From: GCA-2724215 sp015660315
GTDB taxonomy: Bacteria; Latescibacterota; UBA2968; UBA8231
Assembly (NCBI GenBank): GCA_029941315.1
Contig: JAPYQE010000003.1
Span: 1-64,000, forward strand
DNA: 64,000 nucleotides
Direction: 5' to 3'
Positions 17,343-25,854 of this stretch are shown here, one piece after another. Each line of letters starts with the position of its first letter. The first letter of the stretch is position 1. The notes beneath the pieces are model-generated. The model was not told where the DNA came from and made no database searches. It saw nothing but the letters and a program-made list of their open reading frames with translations. A program made the translations under genes and the position numbers.

Positions 17343-17414
17343 GAATACCCCACAGTTTGCTGCGCTTAGGGGCATGACTAACCCGAGATACCCCGTGGCT
17401 TGCCGCGGGGAGAT
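17343..17414. repeat. Two REP-like palindromes between ccmE and ccmF
   Basis: The element at 17385-17414 has the core CCCCGTGGCTTGCCGCGGGG (17391-17410): eight to nine pairs around a short loop, flanked by GAGATA and AGATTC. A more degenerate copy lies at 17343-17372 (ATACCCCACAG...TTGCTG...GGGG). The shared ATACCCC-palindrome-GGGG pattern resembles REP elements mobilised by IS200-like (RAYT) transposases. No transposase is in this window. Confidence 0.45.
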
Positions 17415-17438
17415 TCATTTTTCCCTCTACATTATCAT

Positions 17439-19445
17439 ATGATTGATATTGGCTATTTCGCCCTATGCTTGGCGCTGCTGGCTTCCGGTTATGGGGTCCT
17501 AGCCTCTACTATGGGAGCCCGGCGCGGTCAACTAGGGCTAGTGCGCTCGGGCGAAAACGCGGTCCTGGCGACTTGTACCTTATTGACGATTGCGGTGGTC
17601 ACTTTATGGCAGGCACTGCTTTTCCACGATTTTCAGGTCGAATACGTAGCTGAAAATAGCAATCGCAGCATGCCGCTATTTTATTTAGTAACGGCGCTGT
17701 GGGGCGGCCAAAATGGGTCATTATTGTTTTGGGGCTGGATTCTTTCGCTCTACTCAGCCGCCGTCGTAGCGCTCTATCGCCAGCGCTATCGCGAGTTGAT
17801 GCCCTATGTCGTAGCGACCCTGGCCTTTACCAGCTTCTTTTTCTGCATTGTACATCTCTTCGCCGCCGATCCTTTTCAGCGGCTGTCTTTCACGCCTCCC
17901 GATGGCCGCGGGCTCAATCCAATCTTGCAACACCCAGTCATGGCCATTCACCCGCCGCTGCTCTACCTCGGTATGGTCGGCATGGTCGTGCCCTTCGCCT
18001 TCGCCATCGCCGCATTGTTATCGGGCAAACTGGACACCACCTGGTTGAGGGCCTCGCGTCGCTGGACGCTCATCCCTTGGACATTTCTCGGTTTCGGTTT
18101 GCTATTGGGTGGCAAATGGGCCTATGTCGAACTGGGTTGGGGCGGATACTGGGCCTGGGACCCGGTGGAAAACTCGTCACTTATGCCGTGGTTGGTCGCC
18201 ACCGCCTTCTTGCATTCGATTATGATCCAAGAGCGCAAAGGCATGCTCAAGGTTTGGAATCTATCCCTGGCTATTCTCACCTACGGGCTCTGCATTTTCG
18301 GCACCTTTATGACCCGCAGCGGCATTATCTCTTCGGTTCACGCCTTTGCGCAATCCAATATTGGCCCTTTCTTCGCGACCTTTCTGATCTTTAGCCTGGT
18401 CTTCTCCTTCGGGCTTTTGTGGCTGCGGCTGCCCCTGCTCAAGGCCGATAACCGCCTCGAATCTTTCGCTTCGCGCGAAACGGCTTTCCTACTCAACAAC
18501 TGGGTTTTGTTGGGGATGCTCTTTGCCGTGTTCTGGGGCACGGTCTTTCCCTTGGTCTCCGAAGCGTTCACCGGCGAGCAAATTACCGTCGGCGCCCCCT
18601 TCTTCAACCAGGTCAATATCCCCATCGGCCTAGTGCTACTACTGCTGACAGGCGCCGGCCCGCTCTTTGCCTGGCGCCGCACTTCAAACGAGAGCCTGCG
18701 CAAGAATTTTACCACTCCGGTAACCGCTGGTCTGATCTTCGTAGGGATCGTCTTCGCCCTGGGTGTGCGCGATCTCTATGCCCTGCTCTCCTTCGGGTTA
18801 TGTGTCTTTGTCGCCATCGCACTTGGCGCCGAGTTTCACCATGGCACCCGAGCGCGAATGCGCAGTACCAGCGAAATCTATCCGGTGGCTCTCTATCGTC
18901 TCTGTGCCAAAAGCAGGCGGCGCTACGGGGGGTATCTGACCCATCTGGCCCTGGTTCTTCTCTTTGTCGGATTTACGGGCAAAGCCTTTACGCAAGAGTT
19001 TGAATTCGTACTCGAAAAGGGCGCATCTCGCCAAGTTGGCGACTATCAACTCTCTTTTGAATCGCTGGCCTTCGCCGAAGCTTCCAACCACAGCACCACC
19101 GCGGCGGCCCTTGGTCTGCACCGCGACGGCGAGTTCCTCGGCACCTTGCTGCCAGAGCGGCGCTATTATCCGGCATTCGACCAGGGCACCACCGAAGTCT
19201 CGATTTATTCGACATTGCGCGAGGATTTTTACGTTATCCTAGTCGGTTCGGCCGCAGATCACAGTGCCAAATTCAAGGTCTACATCAATCCGCTGATCAA
19301 TTTTGTTTGGCTCGGCTCCGTAGTCTTTGTCCTAGGCGCGTTATGGGCGATGTGGCCCACACCACGTGACCGACGACTGGCTCGAGTCGATCGCGCGAGC
19401 GCCGTTGGTTTGCTGGTCCCGCGAAAACGTCCGCACCATGCCTAG
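17439..19445 (+). CDS. ccmF: Cytochrome c haem lyase subunit CcmF
   Basis: A 668-residue polytopic protein from the ATG at 17439 (MIDIGYFALCLALLASGYGV); the upstream TTG at 17400 falls inside a palindrome. The WWD haem-handling motif WGGYWAWDPVENSSLMPWL is present near residue 235, with about 14 membrane segments and a C-terminal periplasmic loop. Together with CcmH it attaches haem to apocytochrome c. Its last bases overlap the ccmH start. Confidence 0.95.
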   Translation: MIDIGYFALCLALLASGYGVLASTMGARRGQLGLVRSGENAVLATCTLLTIAVVTLWQALLFHDFQVEYVAENSNRSMPLFYLVTALWGGQNGSLLFWGWILSLYSAAVVALYRQRYRELMPYVVATLAFTSFFFCIVHLFAADPFQRLSFTPPDGRGLNPILQHPVMAIHPPLLYLGMVGMVVPFAFAIAALLSGKLDTTWLRASRRWTLIPWTFLGFGLLLGGKWAYVELGWGGYWAWDPVENSSLMPWLVATAFLHSIMIQERKGMLKVWNLSLAILTYGLCIFGTFMTRSGIISSVHAFAQSNIGPFFATFLIFSLVFSFGLLWLRLPLLKADNRLESFASRETAFLLNNWVLLGMLFAVFWGTVFPLVSEAFTGEQITVGAPFFNQVNIPIGLVLLLLTGAGPLFAWRRTSNESLRKNFTTPVTAGLIFVGIVFALGVRDLYALLSFGLCVFVAIALGAEFHHGTRARMRSTSEIYPVALYRLCAKSRRRYGGYLTHLALVLLFVGFTGKAFTQEFEFVLEKGASRQVGDYQLSFESLAFAEASNHSTTAAALGLHRDGEFLGTLLPERRYYPAFDQGTTEVSIYSTLREDFYVILVGSAADHSAKFKVYINPLINFVWLGSVVFVLGALWAMWPTPRDRRLARVDRASAVGLLVPRKRPHHA

Positions 19446-19914
19446 CTCGCTATTACTCACCGCATTGCTGCTGCTCGGTTTCTCGCCAGCGCAAGCGGCC
19501 ACAAGGGAAGAAATCAAGTCCGTCGCCGAAGAGCTAGTCTGCCTCTGCGGCAACTGCAGTCGTGAGTCCCTGGCTACTTGCATATGCACCGACTTCGCGG
19601 TACCCGAACGCGAAGCCATCGGTAGCGCTTTGGACCAGGGCCAGACCCGCCAACAGGTCATCGATGGCTTTATCGCCCGCTTTGGCTCAATGGGTTTGGC
19701 CTCGCCGCCAAGCGAGGGATTTAATCTGTTGGCCTGGATAGCGCCCGGCGCAGCCCTGTTATTCGGCATTGCCTTGGTGCGCACCTTGTTGGTCAACTGG
19801 AAAGGGCAAGATAATGACGAGGTTGCACAAGCTAGCTCCGCTCCCGCCGATCGCAGCCAATACCAAGACCGTTTACGACGCGAATTGGACCAGTTCGACG
19901 ACGATGATAAATAG
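19438..19914 (+). CDS. ccmH: Cytochrome c maturation thiol protein CcmH/CycL
   Basis: A 158-residue protein from the ATG at 19438, overlapping ccmF by 8 bases. It has a signal peptide (ends PAQA), the cysteine motif ELVCLCGNC where classical members have LRCxxC, two further cysteines (TCICTDF), and one C-terminal membrane segment (about 98-118). It should keep the apocytochrome CxxCH reduced for ligation. The extra cysteines are unusual against the E. coli form. Confidence 0.88.
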   Translation: MPSSLLLTALLLLGFSPAQAATREEIKSVAEELVCLCGNCSRESLATCICTDFAVPEREAIGSALDQGQTRQQVIDGFIARFGSMGLASPPSEGFNLLAWIAPGAALLFGIALVRTLLVNWKGQDNDEVAQASSAPADRSQYQDRLRRELDQFDDDDK

Positions 19915-19968
19915 TATCCGCAAAAACAATATCCGTGTGGCTCGACAAGAGTCCGTGAAATAGACGCG

Positions 19969-20403
19969 ATGGATCTCTTCCCCCTATTGGGTTCACTCGC
20001 TTTGTTGTTAGGGCTTATGCTCTATCTGGGTCGTCCCTTGCTGCGCGAAGGGCAATCGCGCGCCGTGCCGATAGATGACGGCACACAACAGCTCTACGAG
20101 CGCAAAGAGCAGCTTTTGGGCGCGATTGTCGAGCTCGAACTCGACCACGAGATCGGCAAGGTGCCCGAGGAAGATTTTCAGCGCCTCTTTGACCAGCTCG
20201 AATCCGAGGCCCTTGCCACCATCGGTAAATTAGACCAGCTCAATGGCGCGGGCAGCAGCGAGCTCGAAAGCCGCATAGACGCTGAAGTCGCGGCCCTGCG
20301 TCAATCCGCGGCAATTCCCAGTTGCACCAAGTGTGGCGCTCCGCGACGCGACGGCGACCAGTTTTGCCCACAGTGCGGAACCGCACTGGCAGAGCTCAGT
20401 TAA
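19969..20403 (+). CDS. Membrane-anchored coiled-coil protein with C-terminal zinc ribbon
   Basis: 144 residues: one N-terminal membrane helix (4-20), a charged helical region (45-100, probable coiled coil), then a zinc ribbon CTKCGAPRRDGDQFCPQCG at the C-terminus. The N-terminal half resembles the short CcmI-like proteins found in ccm operons of several phyla, and it sits where ccmI would be expected. No TPR domain is present. It may present or hold apocytochrome, but a zinc ribbon in this role is unproven. Confidence 0.75.
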   Translation: MDLFPLLGSLALLLGLMLYLGRPLLREGQSRAVPIDDGTQQLYERKEQLLGAIVELELDHEIGKVPEEDFQRLFDQLESEALATIGKLDQLNGAGSSELESRIDAEVAALRQSAAIPSCTKCGAPRRDGDQFCPQCGTALAELS

Positions 20404-20406
20404 GCT

Positions 20407-21489
20407 ATGCCCTTACGCCTGATTTTCATTGCCATACTCCTATCCGCCTGCGAACTCTGGGGCGCAGCAGTCAATGGTTATGTGCTCAACCCACTTACCG
20501 AAATGCGGCTTCCCAACATCGAAGTGGCCTTCTATATGCGCCAGGAAGGGGACGTCAGCGAGGTCCTGCGCAAGCAGACCGATGCCGAGGGAAATTTTTC
20601 CTTTGCCGGTCCTTTTCTGCAAGACGGGCTGCATTTTGCATTGGCCGCCTTCTACGAGGGTGTTCCCTATTTTTCTTCGACCCTTGAGGTCGGCGCGCAA
20701 CAACAGGTCATCCTCGAAGTCTACGAAAATGCCAACGATGTATCCGCGCTCCATATAACTTCCCACCATCTTTTTCTCTCGCTGAGCGAAGACGCGATAG
20801 AGTGCGTCCAGCTCTTGCAGGTCCACAACTCTTCAGAACACACCTATGCCGGTAGCGGCAACGGTCGCGAACGCAGAGTAACCGAGTTCGCCCTACCGCC
20901 AAGCCTCTTTAACCTACAAGGCCATTCGGGCCTGATACAGCAAGCCGAACCCGGCCAATTTTTTGATAACCAGGCCTTGCCACCGGGTAGCTCACAATTG
21001 AGCATTTCCTTCAATCTCGACACGCGCGCGCTCGACGACGCCTATGTGCATCAGGCCGTTTATGCCACTGAGCGCCTAGAGGTTTTTCTCGACCCCCCCA
21101 CCCTTGAGATAAGCCCGCCCTTTATTGACCAGGGCGTCATCGAATTGCACGGCCGACAGTATCGGCGGTTCGTATTGCAAGGGTTGTCTCCGGGCCAGCA
21201 TGTCAAAATTCCCCTGCCGCTATCCTCTTCATTGCGTTGGTTGCTCAAATGGGCCGCGCTGGCGGGCGCATTTTTCTTTAGCGGCCTAGCACTGGTTTTA
21301 AGCCGGGGACGGCCCGATGATGCAAGCAATGCGGACACTCCCTCACCGGAAGACCGACAAATACTTATAGCGGAAATCGCCCGGCTGGACGAGGCCCATG
21401 CCGAGCAACCGCAAGACCAACATTATCTCGATCAGCGGGCGCGCCTGATACATGAAGCCGTCGCTCTGACCCGGGCGCTGGGCAACTGA
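20407..21489 (+). CDS. Membrane protein with beta-sandwich ectodomain in the ccm operon
   Basis: 360 residues. A signal sequence (about 1-20) precedes a carboxypeptidase-regulatory-like beta domain (VNGYVLNPLTEMRLPNIEVA, with DAEGNFSFAGPF). A second beta-rich region (115-270), one membrane segment (about 275-295) and a short cytoplasmic tail follow. It starts 3 bases after the zinc-ribbon gene and its stop overlaps the ccmA start. Similar proteins occur in ccm loci of other bacteria, but I know of no assigned function. The context suggests a role in cytochrome c assembly. Confidence 0.75.
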   Translation: MPLRLIFIAILLSACELWGAAVNGYVLNPLTEMRLPNIEVAFYMRQEGDVSEVLRKQTDAEGNFSFAGPFLQDGLHFALAAFYEGVPYFSSTLEVGAQQQVILEVYENANDVSALHITSHHLFLSLSEDAIECVQLLQVHNSSEHTYAGSGNGRERRVTEFALPPSLFNLQGHSGLIQQAEPGQFFDNQALPPGSSQLSISFNLDTRALDDAYVHQAVYATERLEVFLDPPTLEISPPFIDQGVIELHGRQYRRFVLQGLSPGQHVKIPLPLSSSLRWLLKWAALAGAFFFSGLALVLSRGRPDDASNADTPSPEDRQILIAEIARLDEAHAEQPQDQHYLDQRARLIHEAVALTRALGN

Positions 21490-22202
21490 TGGACGAGGAC
21501 GGCGAGATCGTCCTGACCGACGCGGCCAAGCGCTTCGGGGCTTATACAGCCCTGCATCCCACCAATCTTGTTATCTCTCGCGGCCAAGCGGTATTGCTCG
21601 TAGGCGCCAACGGTGCTGGTAAAAGCACTTTACTGCGATTAGTGGCCGGTCTTAGTCGACCCTCGGACGGCGAGGTGCAAATTAACGGCCACGACCTTCT
21701 AGATGCCCCCGAGGCACGATCAGCTATCGGCCTACTATCACACCAAACCCTACTCTACGACGAATTAACGGCGCGCGAAAATCTGCGCTTCTTCGCTCGA
21801 CTTTACGGATTGCACAATGTGCAAGAACGGCTCGACGAAGCCTTGGCGGAGGCTCGTCTGGGTGATCGACAGCATCATCGCGTGAGTTCATTCTCGCGCG
21901 GTATGAAACAGCGTCTGGCGCTGGCCCGCGCGACATTGCACCGGCCGTCGATTCTTTTGCTCGACGAGCCATTTACCGGCCTCGACACGGGCTCCGCTAC
22001 CGCATTGCGGCAATTCCTGAGCCTCTTCCGACAAAATGGCGGTACCTGCATTTTGGTAACCCACCGCCTCGACGAAGCCGATGGTCTAGTCGATCGCCTG
22101 CTCGTGCTCGAACGCGGACACCTGCGGTTGGACCAGGCCCTAAGCGGTGACCTCGACCAGTTATATGCGCATTGTGCGCCCTACTTGGACTCGGCTTTAT
22201 GA
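21489..22202 (+). CDS. ccmA: Haem exporter ATP-binding protein CcmA
   Basis: A 237-residue ABC ATPase with Walker A GANGAGKST (about 39-47), signature SSFSRGMKQRL and Walker B SILLLDEPFTG. It works with CcmB to release haem-loaded CcmE from CcmC. Its start overlaps the preceding stop by one base and its end overlaps ccmB (ATGA), so the block is translationally coupled. Confidence 0.94.
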   Translation: MDEDGEIVLTDAAKRFGAYTALHPTNLVISRGQAVLLVGANGAGKSTLLRLVAGLSRPSDGEVQINGHDLLDAPEARSAIGLLSHQTLLYDELTARENLRFFARLYGLHNVQERLDEALAEARLGDRQHHRVSSFSRGMKQRLALARATLHRPSILLLDEPFTGLDTGSATALRQFLSLFRQNGGTCILVTHRLDEADGLVDRLLVLERGHLRLDQALSGDLDQLYAHCAPYLDSAL

Positions 22203-22876
22203 GTTTTATTGGGCGGGCGCTGGCCATACTGCGCAAAGACCTGCAGGCCGAGTGGCGCACCAAAGAACGCCTGAGCCCGATGGCCTTTTTTACCTTGCTG
22301 GTATTGCTGGTTTTCAACTTCTCCTTCGAATTGGGCGGCGCTGCCCTGCGCGAAATAGGACCCGGCGTGCTATGGTCCTCCTATGTCTTTGCCAGTCTGC
22401 TGGGCTTGGGCCGCTCTTTCGCCGACGAACGCGAAAACGATGCACTCGACGCATTGCTTTTGGCACCTGGGGACCATGGCGCGATCTATCTGGGCAAAAT
22501 GGTGGGCAACCTGGTTTTTCTCTTGGCCATCGAGCTCTTGAGCTTGCCTTTTTTTGCCCTCTTTTTTAACCTATCACTAGGATTCTTTTTACTGCCCCTA
22601 CTGGCCGTCTTCGTCCTGGGGTCGGCCTGCCTAGCGTCGGTCGGCACACTCTTCGCGGCGATGTCGAACAATATGCGCCTGCGCGAACTACTGTTGCCGC
22701 TTTTGCTGCTGCCGATGATCCTACCCGCGCTGATATCCTGTGTCGCGGCGACAAAAGTCGTGCTGGCAAACGGTCATTTCACCAAACTACTCCCGCATAT
22801 GCAAATGCTCGGGGTGTATGCGGTAGTTTTCACAGTGCTCTCACTGATGCTTTTCGAATACGCGATCGAGGAATGA
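22199..22876 (+). CDS. ccmB: Haem exporter permease CcmB
   Basis: A 225-residue protein with six predicted membrane helices. I chose the ATG at 22199, giving a 4-base ATGA overlap with ccmA; the start at 22172 lies inside ccmA. The family element SFADERENDALDALLLAP is present near residue 75. It is the membrane partner of CcmA and overlaps ccmC by 4 bases. Confidence 0.93.
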   Translation: MSFIGRALAILRKDLQAEWRTKERLSPMAFFTLLVLLVFNFSFELGGAALREIGPGVLWSSYVFASLLGLGRSFADERENDALDALLLAPGDHGAIYLGKMVGNLVFLLAIELLSLPFFALFFNLSLGFFLLPLLAVFVLGSACLASVGTLFAAMSNNMRLRELLLPLLLLPMILPALISCVAATKVVLANGHFTKLLPHMQMLGVYAVVFTVLSLMLFEYAIEE

Positions 22877-23541
22877 TGCGTTCGACCTTTGTTTCTTATG
22901 TGCTATTTGCGGCTATGCTAATTGCTCTAGCCGCGGTCTTTCTCTGGGTCCCGACCGAAAAGGAGATGGGCGTTATTCAGCGTATCTTCTACTTTCACGT
23001 GCCTTCGGCAATGTCTGCGTTTCTGGCCTTTTTCTTGGTCTTTATCGGCAGTATCCAATATCTGCGTACCCGCGAGGAGAAATGGGACCGCTTAGCCTTA
23101 TCTGCCGCCGAGTTAGGGGTCATGTTCGGGTTGATCGTCCTAATCACCGGGCCACTGTGGGCCAAACCCGTTTGGGGGGTCTACTGGCGGTGGGAGCCGC
23201 GCTTGACCTCAATGCTGATTACGTTCACCATCTACGTGGCCTATCTGATGGTGCGCGATTATGGTGCCCAGGCCAGTCAGGCACCGCGCTTAGGCGCTGT
23301 AATGGGCATTCTCGCTTTTGCGAATGTGCCCCTGGTCTACTATGCGGTCGACCTATGGTCCGCCGACCAACAGCTGCACCCGCCGCGCAATGTAGGCCTT
23401 GAGCCGACGATGGAATACGCCAAGTGGATCTGCTACGCGACTTTTTTCCTTTTGCTCTTTCACCTCGTGGCCCAACGTATGGAGTTGGCCCGTATTGAGT
23501 CAGCCGTAGTACGTCTGCGGCAGAAACTAGACGACGCATAG
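22873..23541 (+). CDS. ccmC: Haem delivery protein CcmC
   Basis: A 222-residue protein with six membrane helices. It delivers haem to CcmE. The tryptophan-rich haem-binding loop reads WGVYWRWEPRLTSMLI, with Glu-Pro in place of the common Asp-Ala, and conserved histidines are visible (FYFHVPSA near residue 42). It is the penultimate gene of the block. Confidence 0.94.
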   Translation: MMRSTFVSYVLFAAMLIALAAVFLWVPTEKEMGVIQRIFYFHVPSAMSAFLAFFLVFIGSIQYLRTREEKWDRLALSAAELGVMFGLIVLITGPLWAKPVWGVYWRWEPRLTSMLITFTIYVAYLMVRDYGAQASQAPRLGAVMGILAFANVPLVYYAVDLWSADQQLHPPRNVGLEPTMEYAKWICYATFFLLLFHLVAQRMELARIESAVVRLRQKLDDA

Positions 23542-23546
23542 AAATC

Positions 23547-23696
23547 ATGGATAACCTCCACTATTTGTTCGCCGCCTTTTCAACCGTCTGGATCATACTT
23601 TTCGCCTACCTGATGCGACTTAATAAACGCACCAAAGAGCTAGGTCTCCAGCTTGAGGAACTCGAATCAAAGATTCAGGAGAAAAAGGAGGATTAA
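23547..23696 (+). CDS. ccmD: CcmD-like small membrane protein
   Basis: A 49-residue frame directly after ccmC, starting MDNLHYLFAAFSTVWIILFA. It has one membrane helix (5-22) followed by a charged helix ending in Lys/Glu, which is the size and layout of CcmD. CcmD stabilises the CcmABC complex. A weak inverted repeat (AGGATTA/TAATCCT, 23689-23705) overlaps the stop codon. Confidence 0.8.
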   Translation: MDNLHYLFAAFSTVWIILFAYLMRLNKRTKELGLQLEELESKIQEKKED

Positions 23697-23721
23697 ACTA
23701 ATCCTAAAGAACCAAAACCGG

Positions 23722-23752
23722 TTGACACCCAATCCAAGGCCGTATTATATTT
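23722..23752 (+). promoter_or_regulatory. Sigma70-type promoter ahead of the first nuclease-like gene
   Basis: TTGACA at 23722-23727 is a perfect -35. Overlapping -10 candidates are TATTAT (23743) and TATATT (23747-23752), giving spacers of 15 or 19. It lies 51-60 bases before the ATG at 23803. Confidence 0.5.
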
Positions 23753-23802
23753 TTTCATCCGTTGGCTGGTATTATTTCAATAAAAAATAGCGTTCTATAA
23801 TT

Positions 23803-24456
23803 ATGGTACTGATGGAAATTAGTGGGGTTTTTAGCAGCAATGCTCACTCCTCATACCCCCAAGTCGTACTCAAAGAAGCTGAGGGTGACGCCTATTTGCA
23901 TATTGTCATCGGTCGCTTTGAAGCAGCCGCCATTTCAATGGCCCACGGCAAACAACAACCCGCACGCCCTATCAGCTACGATCTAGCCCATCAGATTCTC
24001 GTCGGCGTCGATGCCCGGGTTGCAAAAGTCGAAATCACCGATCTGCACGAAAGCACTTATTACGCGGAGGTCCATTTGGTAGACGACGAGGGCAAGACCC
24101 ACGTGCTCGATGCACGGCCTAGCGATGCGATTGCTCTGGCATTGCGCTTCAGTGCACCAATTTACGCCGCCGCCGAGATCTTGCAAGAAGCCGGGCACGC
24201 TCCTCCCGGTGAAGAAGAACAGCCCCAGGCCGATCCCAAAGCCGAGACGGCTATTGAGCCCGATCCTACAGTCGACCCCGAGCCCATGGCCGAATCCATG
24301 GCCGTATCGCAAGAAGAACTATCGACCATCACTGCTCCGGCCGTTGATCACCTAGAACAACTCAAAAGACGCATGCGCCAAGCTATTGCCAAAGAGGTTT
24401 ACGAAGAAGCAGCGCGTCTACGCGATGAGATTAGTCGCCTCGAAGAGAAAGAGTGA
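23803..24456 (+). CDS. Bifunctional nuclease (DUF151) and UVR-domain protein, copy 1
   Basis: 217 residues. Residues 1-140 form a bifunctional-nuclease (DUF151) domain with the typical RPISYDLAHQIL and DARPSDAIALALRFSAPIYA elements. An acidic, Pro-rich linker (145-180) leads to a C-terminal UVR motif (residues about 180-215, KEVYEEAARLRDEISRLEEK). UVR motifs mediate contacts in UvrB, UvrC and McsA-type proteins. The plant relative was reported to have DNase and RNase activity; bacterial function is not settled. A similar protein follows 107 bases downstream. Confidence 0.9.
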   Translation: MVLMEISGVFSSNAHSSYPQVVLKEAEGDAYLHIVIGRFEAAAISMAHGKQQPARPISYDLAHQILVGVDARVAKVEITDLHESTYYAEVHLVDDEGKTHVLDARPSDAIALALRFSAPIYAAAEILQEAGHAPPGEEEQPQADPKAETAIEPDPTVDPEPMAESMAVSQEELSTITAPAVDHLEQLKRRMRQAIAKEVYEEAARLRDEISRLEEKE

Positions 24457-24563
24457 TCTAGCCTTGTAACAGAATGGCATATTCGCATCCCTTCAACGAC
24501 CACACCAACATACTGCTTGATTTCAGTGGATAAAATTAAGCGGTAACAAGGAACAATTAATAA

Positions 24564-25271
24564 ATGGGTGAAGCTTCCTTAGTCGAGATGACCGTGGTCA
24601 AAGTCAGCCCTTATTTGCGAGAGGACAGACCCTTGGTGTGGTTGAGCGAGAAAGAAAGCGGACAACCGCGGCTCCTGCCTATTGCCATTGGCGAATTCGA
24701 AGCCGCCGCGATCCAGATGCAACTAGAAAACGATGAACCCATCCGGCCTATTTCCTACGACTTGCTTTCCTCCATGCTCGACTGCCTCACCATTGGCGTG
24801 CGTCAGGTTATCATCCACAATGTGCGTCGCTCGATCTACTACGCCAAAGTAGTCATCGAAAAAGATCACAAGATCAAGGACATTGACTCGCGCCCCAGCG
24901 ACGCGATCGCCGTGGCACTGCGCACCAGTTCCCCGATCTATGTCGCACGTGAACTGCTCGATAAGGTCGGTCTAGAGCCGCTCGAAACCGAATTGGATAT
25001 CGAACACACGCTGGACCGCTTCTACGAACTTGAGCCACAAATTTCCGAAGCGCTCAACCCAGAAGCCGAGGCGGCCAATATCAGTCTGCCCGAATCACAA
25101 TTAGCACAAACGCCCAATCTCAGCGAAACTGAGCCACCTGCTGAAGAAGAAAAAAGTGAACTCACTCTACTCCAACACCAACTACAACAGGCGGTTCTCT
25201 GCGAAGAATACGAAGAAGCCGCCCGACTGCGTGATGTAATTGATTCGCTGGAAGACAAAACTAGCCCCTAA
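24564..25271 (+). CDS. Bifunctional nuclease (DUF151) and UVR-domain protein, copy 2
   Basis: 235 residues with the same plan as its neighbour: a DUF151 domain (1-145, with RPISYDLLSSMLDCL and DSRPSDAIAVALRTSSPIYV), an acidic linker, and a UVR motif (CEEYEEAARLRDVIDSLEDK) at the end. This copy has the common family start MGEASLVEMTVVKVSPYLRE, preceded by AAGGAA. The two genes probably arose by duplication and have diverged, mainly in the N-terminal part and the linker. Confidence 0.9.
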   Translation: MGEASLVEMTVVKVSPYLREDRPLVWLSEKESGQPRLLPIAIGEFEAAAIQMQLENDEPIRPISYDLLSSMLDCLTIGVRQVIIHNVRRSIYYAKVVIEKDHKIKDIDSRPSDAIAVALRTSSPIYVARELLDKVGLEPLETELDIEHTLDRFYELEPQISEALNPEAEAANISLPESQLAQTPNLSETEPPAEEEKSELTLLQHQLQQAVLCEEYEEAARLRDVIDSLEDKTSP

Positions 25272-25378
25272 GCTCTGTGTGTATTATAGTTTACCGCACT
25301 GAGTGAAGTCGCTGCTAAATTCCCCAAACACTAGTTTCGTCCATCCGTTTGTGTCTCGTCTCCTTACAAAAGTTGCCC

Positions 25379-25834
25379 ATGTCCTTATCGTCTCTTGTTT
25401 GTCTCGCCCTTTTAGTTTTCGCCAGTTGCAGCAGTGAAGAAGCTAATCAACGCTTCTCCGATCCGGCCGCTACTTTCCAAACGTACAAACACGCTCTGGA
25501 AGAGAGTGATTTTGACCTATTGTGGGAGTGTTTTAGTCTTTCGCAAAAGGAAAGTAGCGAACGCCAGGCTTGGATCGACGACTGGCGACAAAAGACGCAG
25601 AACGAAATCAAATCCCATCTCCGACGCGAAATCGCACAAGAACAAATCATCAATAAGCGCATTGCATATTTGCTCTTTGATACTTCGACCCTAGGCGATA
25701 AACGCGCTTCGCCATTTTTCTATTTTATCCACGAACCCGATGGCTGGAAAATCACCTCCCACCTCGATACTACCTTCCATCAGGAGCTAGAGCAGGCGAT
25801 CGAAAGCGGCGAGTACAAACTTCCCGAGTTTTAA
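25379..25834 (+). CDS. Small putative lipoprotein
   Basis: 151 residues from the ATG at 25379, chosen because it starts a clean lipoprotein signal (MSLSSLVCLALLVFASC, lipid Cys17). The body begins with a helix pair (DPAATFQTYKHALEESDFDL) and ends in beta strands (DGWKITSHLD), as in NTF2-like or DUF4878 proteins. That fold call is tentative and the function unknown. Confidence 0.65.
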   Translation: MSLSSLVCLALLVFASCSSEEANQRFSDPAATFQTYKHALEESDFDLLWECFSLSQKESSERQAWIDDWRQKTQNEIKSHLRREIAQEQIINKRIAYLLFDTSTLGDKRASPFFYFIHEPDGWKITSHLDTTFHQELEQAIESGEYKLPEF

Positions 25835-25854
25835 AAATTGTAAAAATATTCCGG

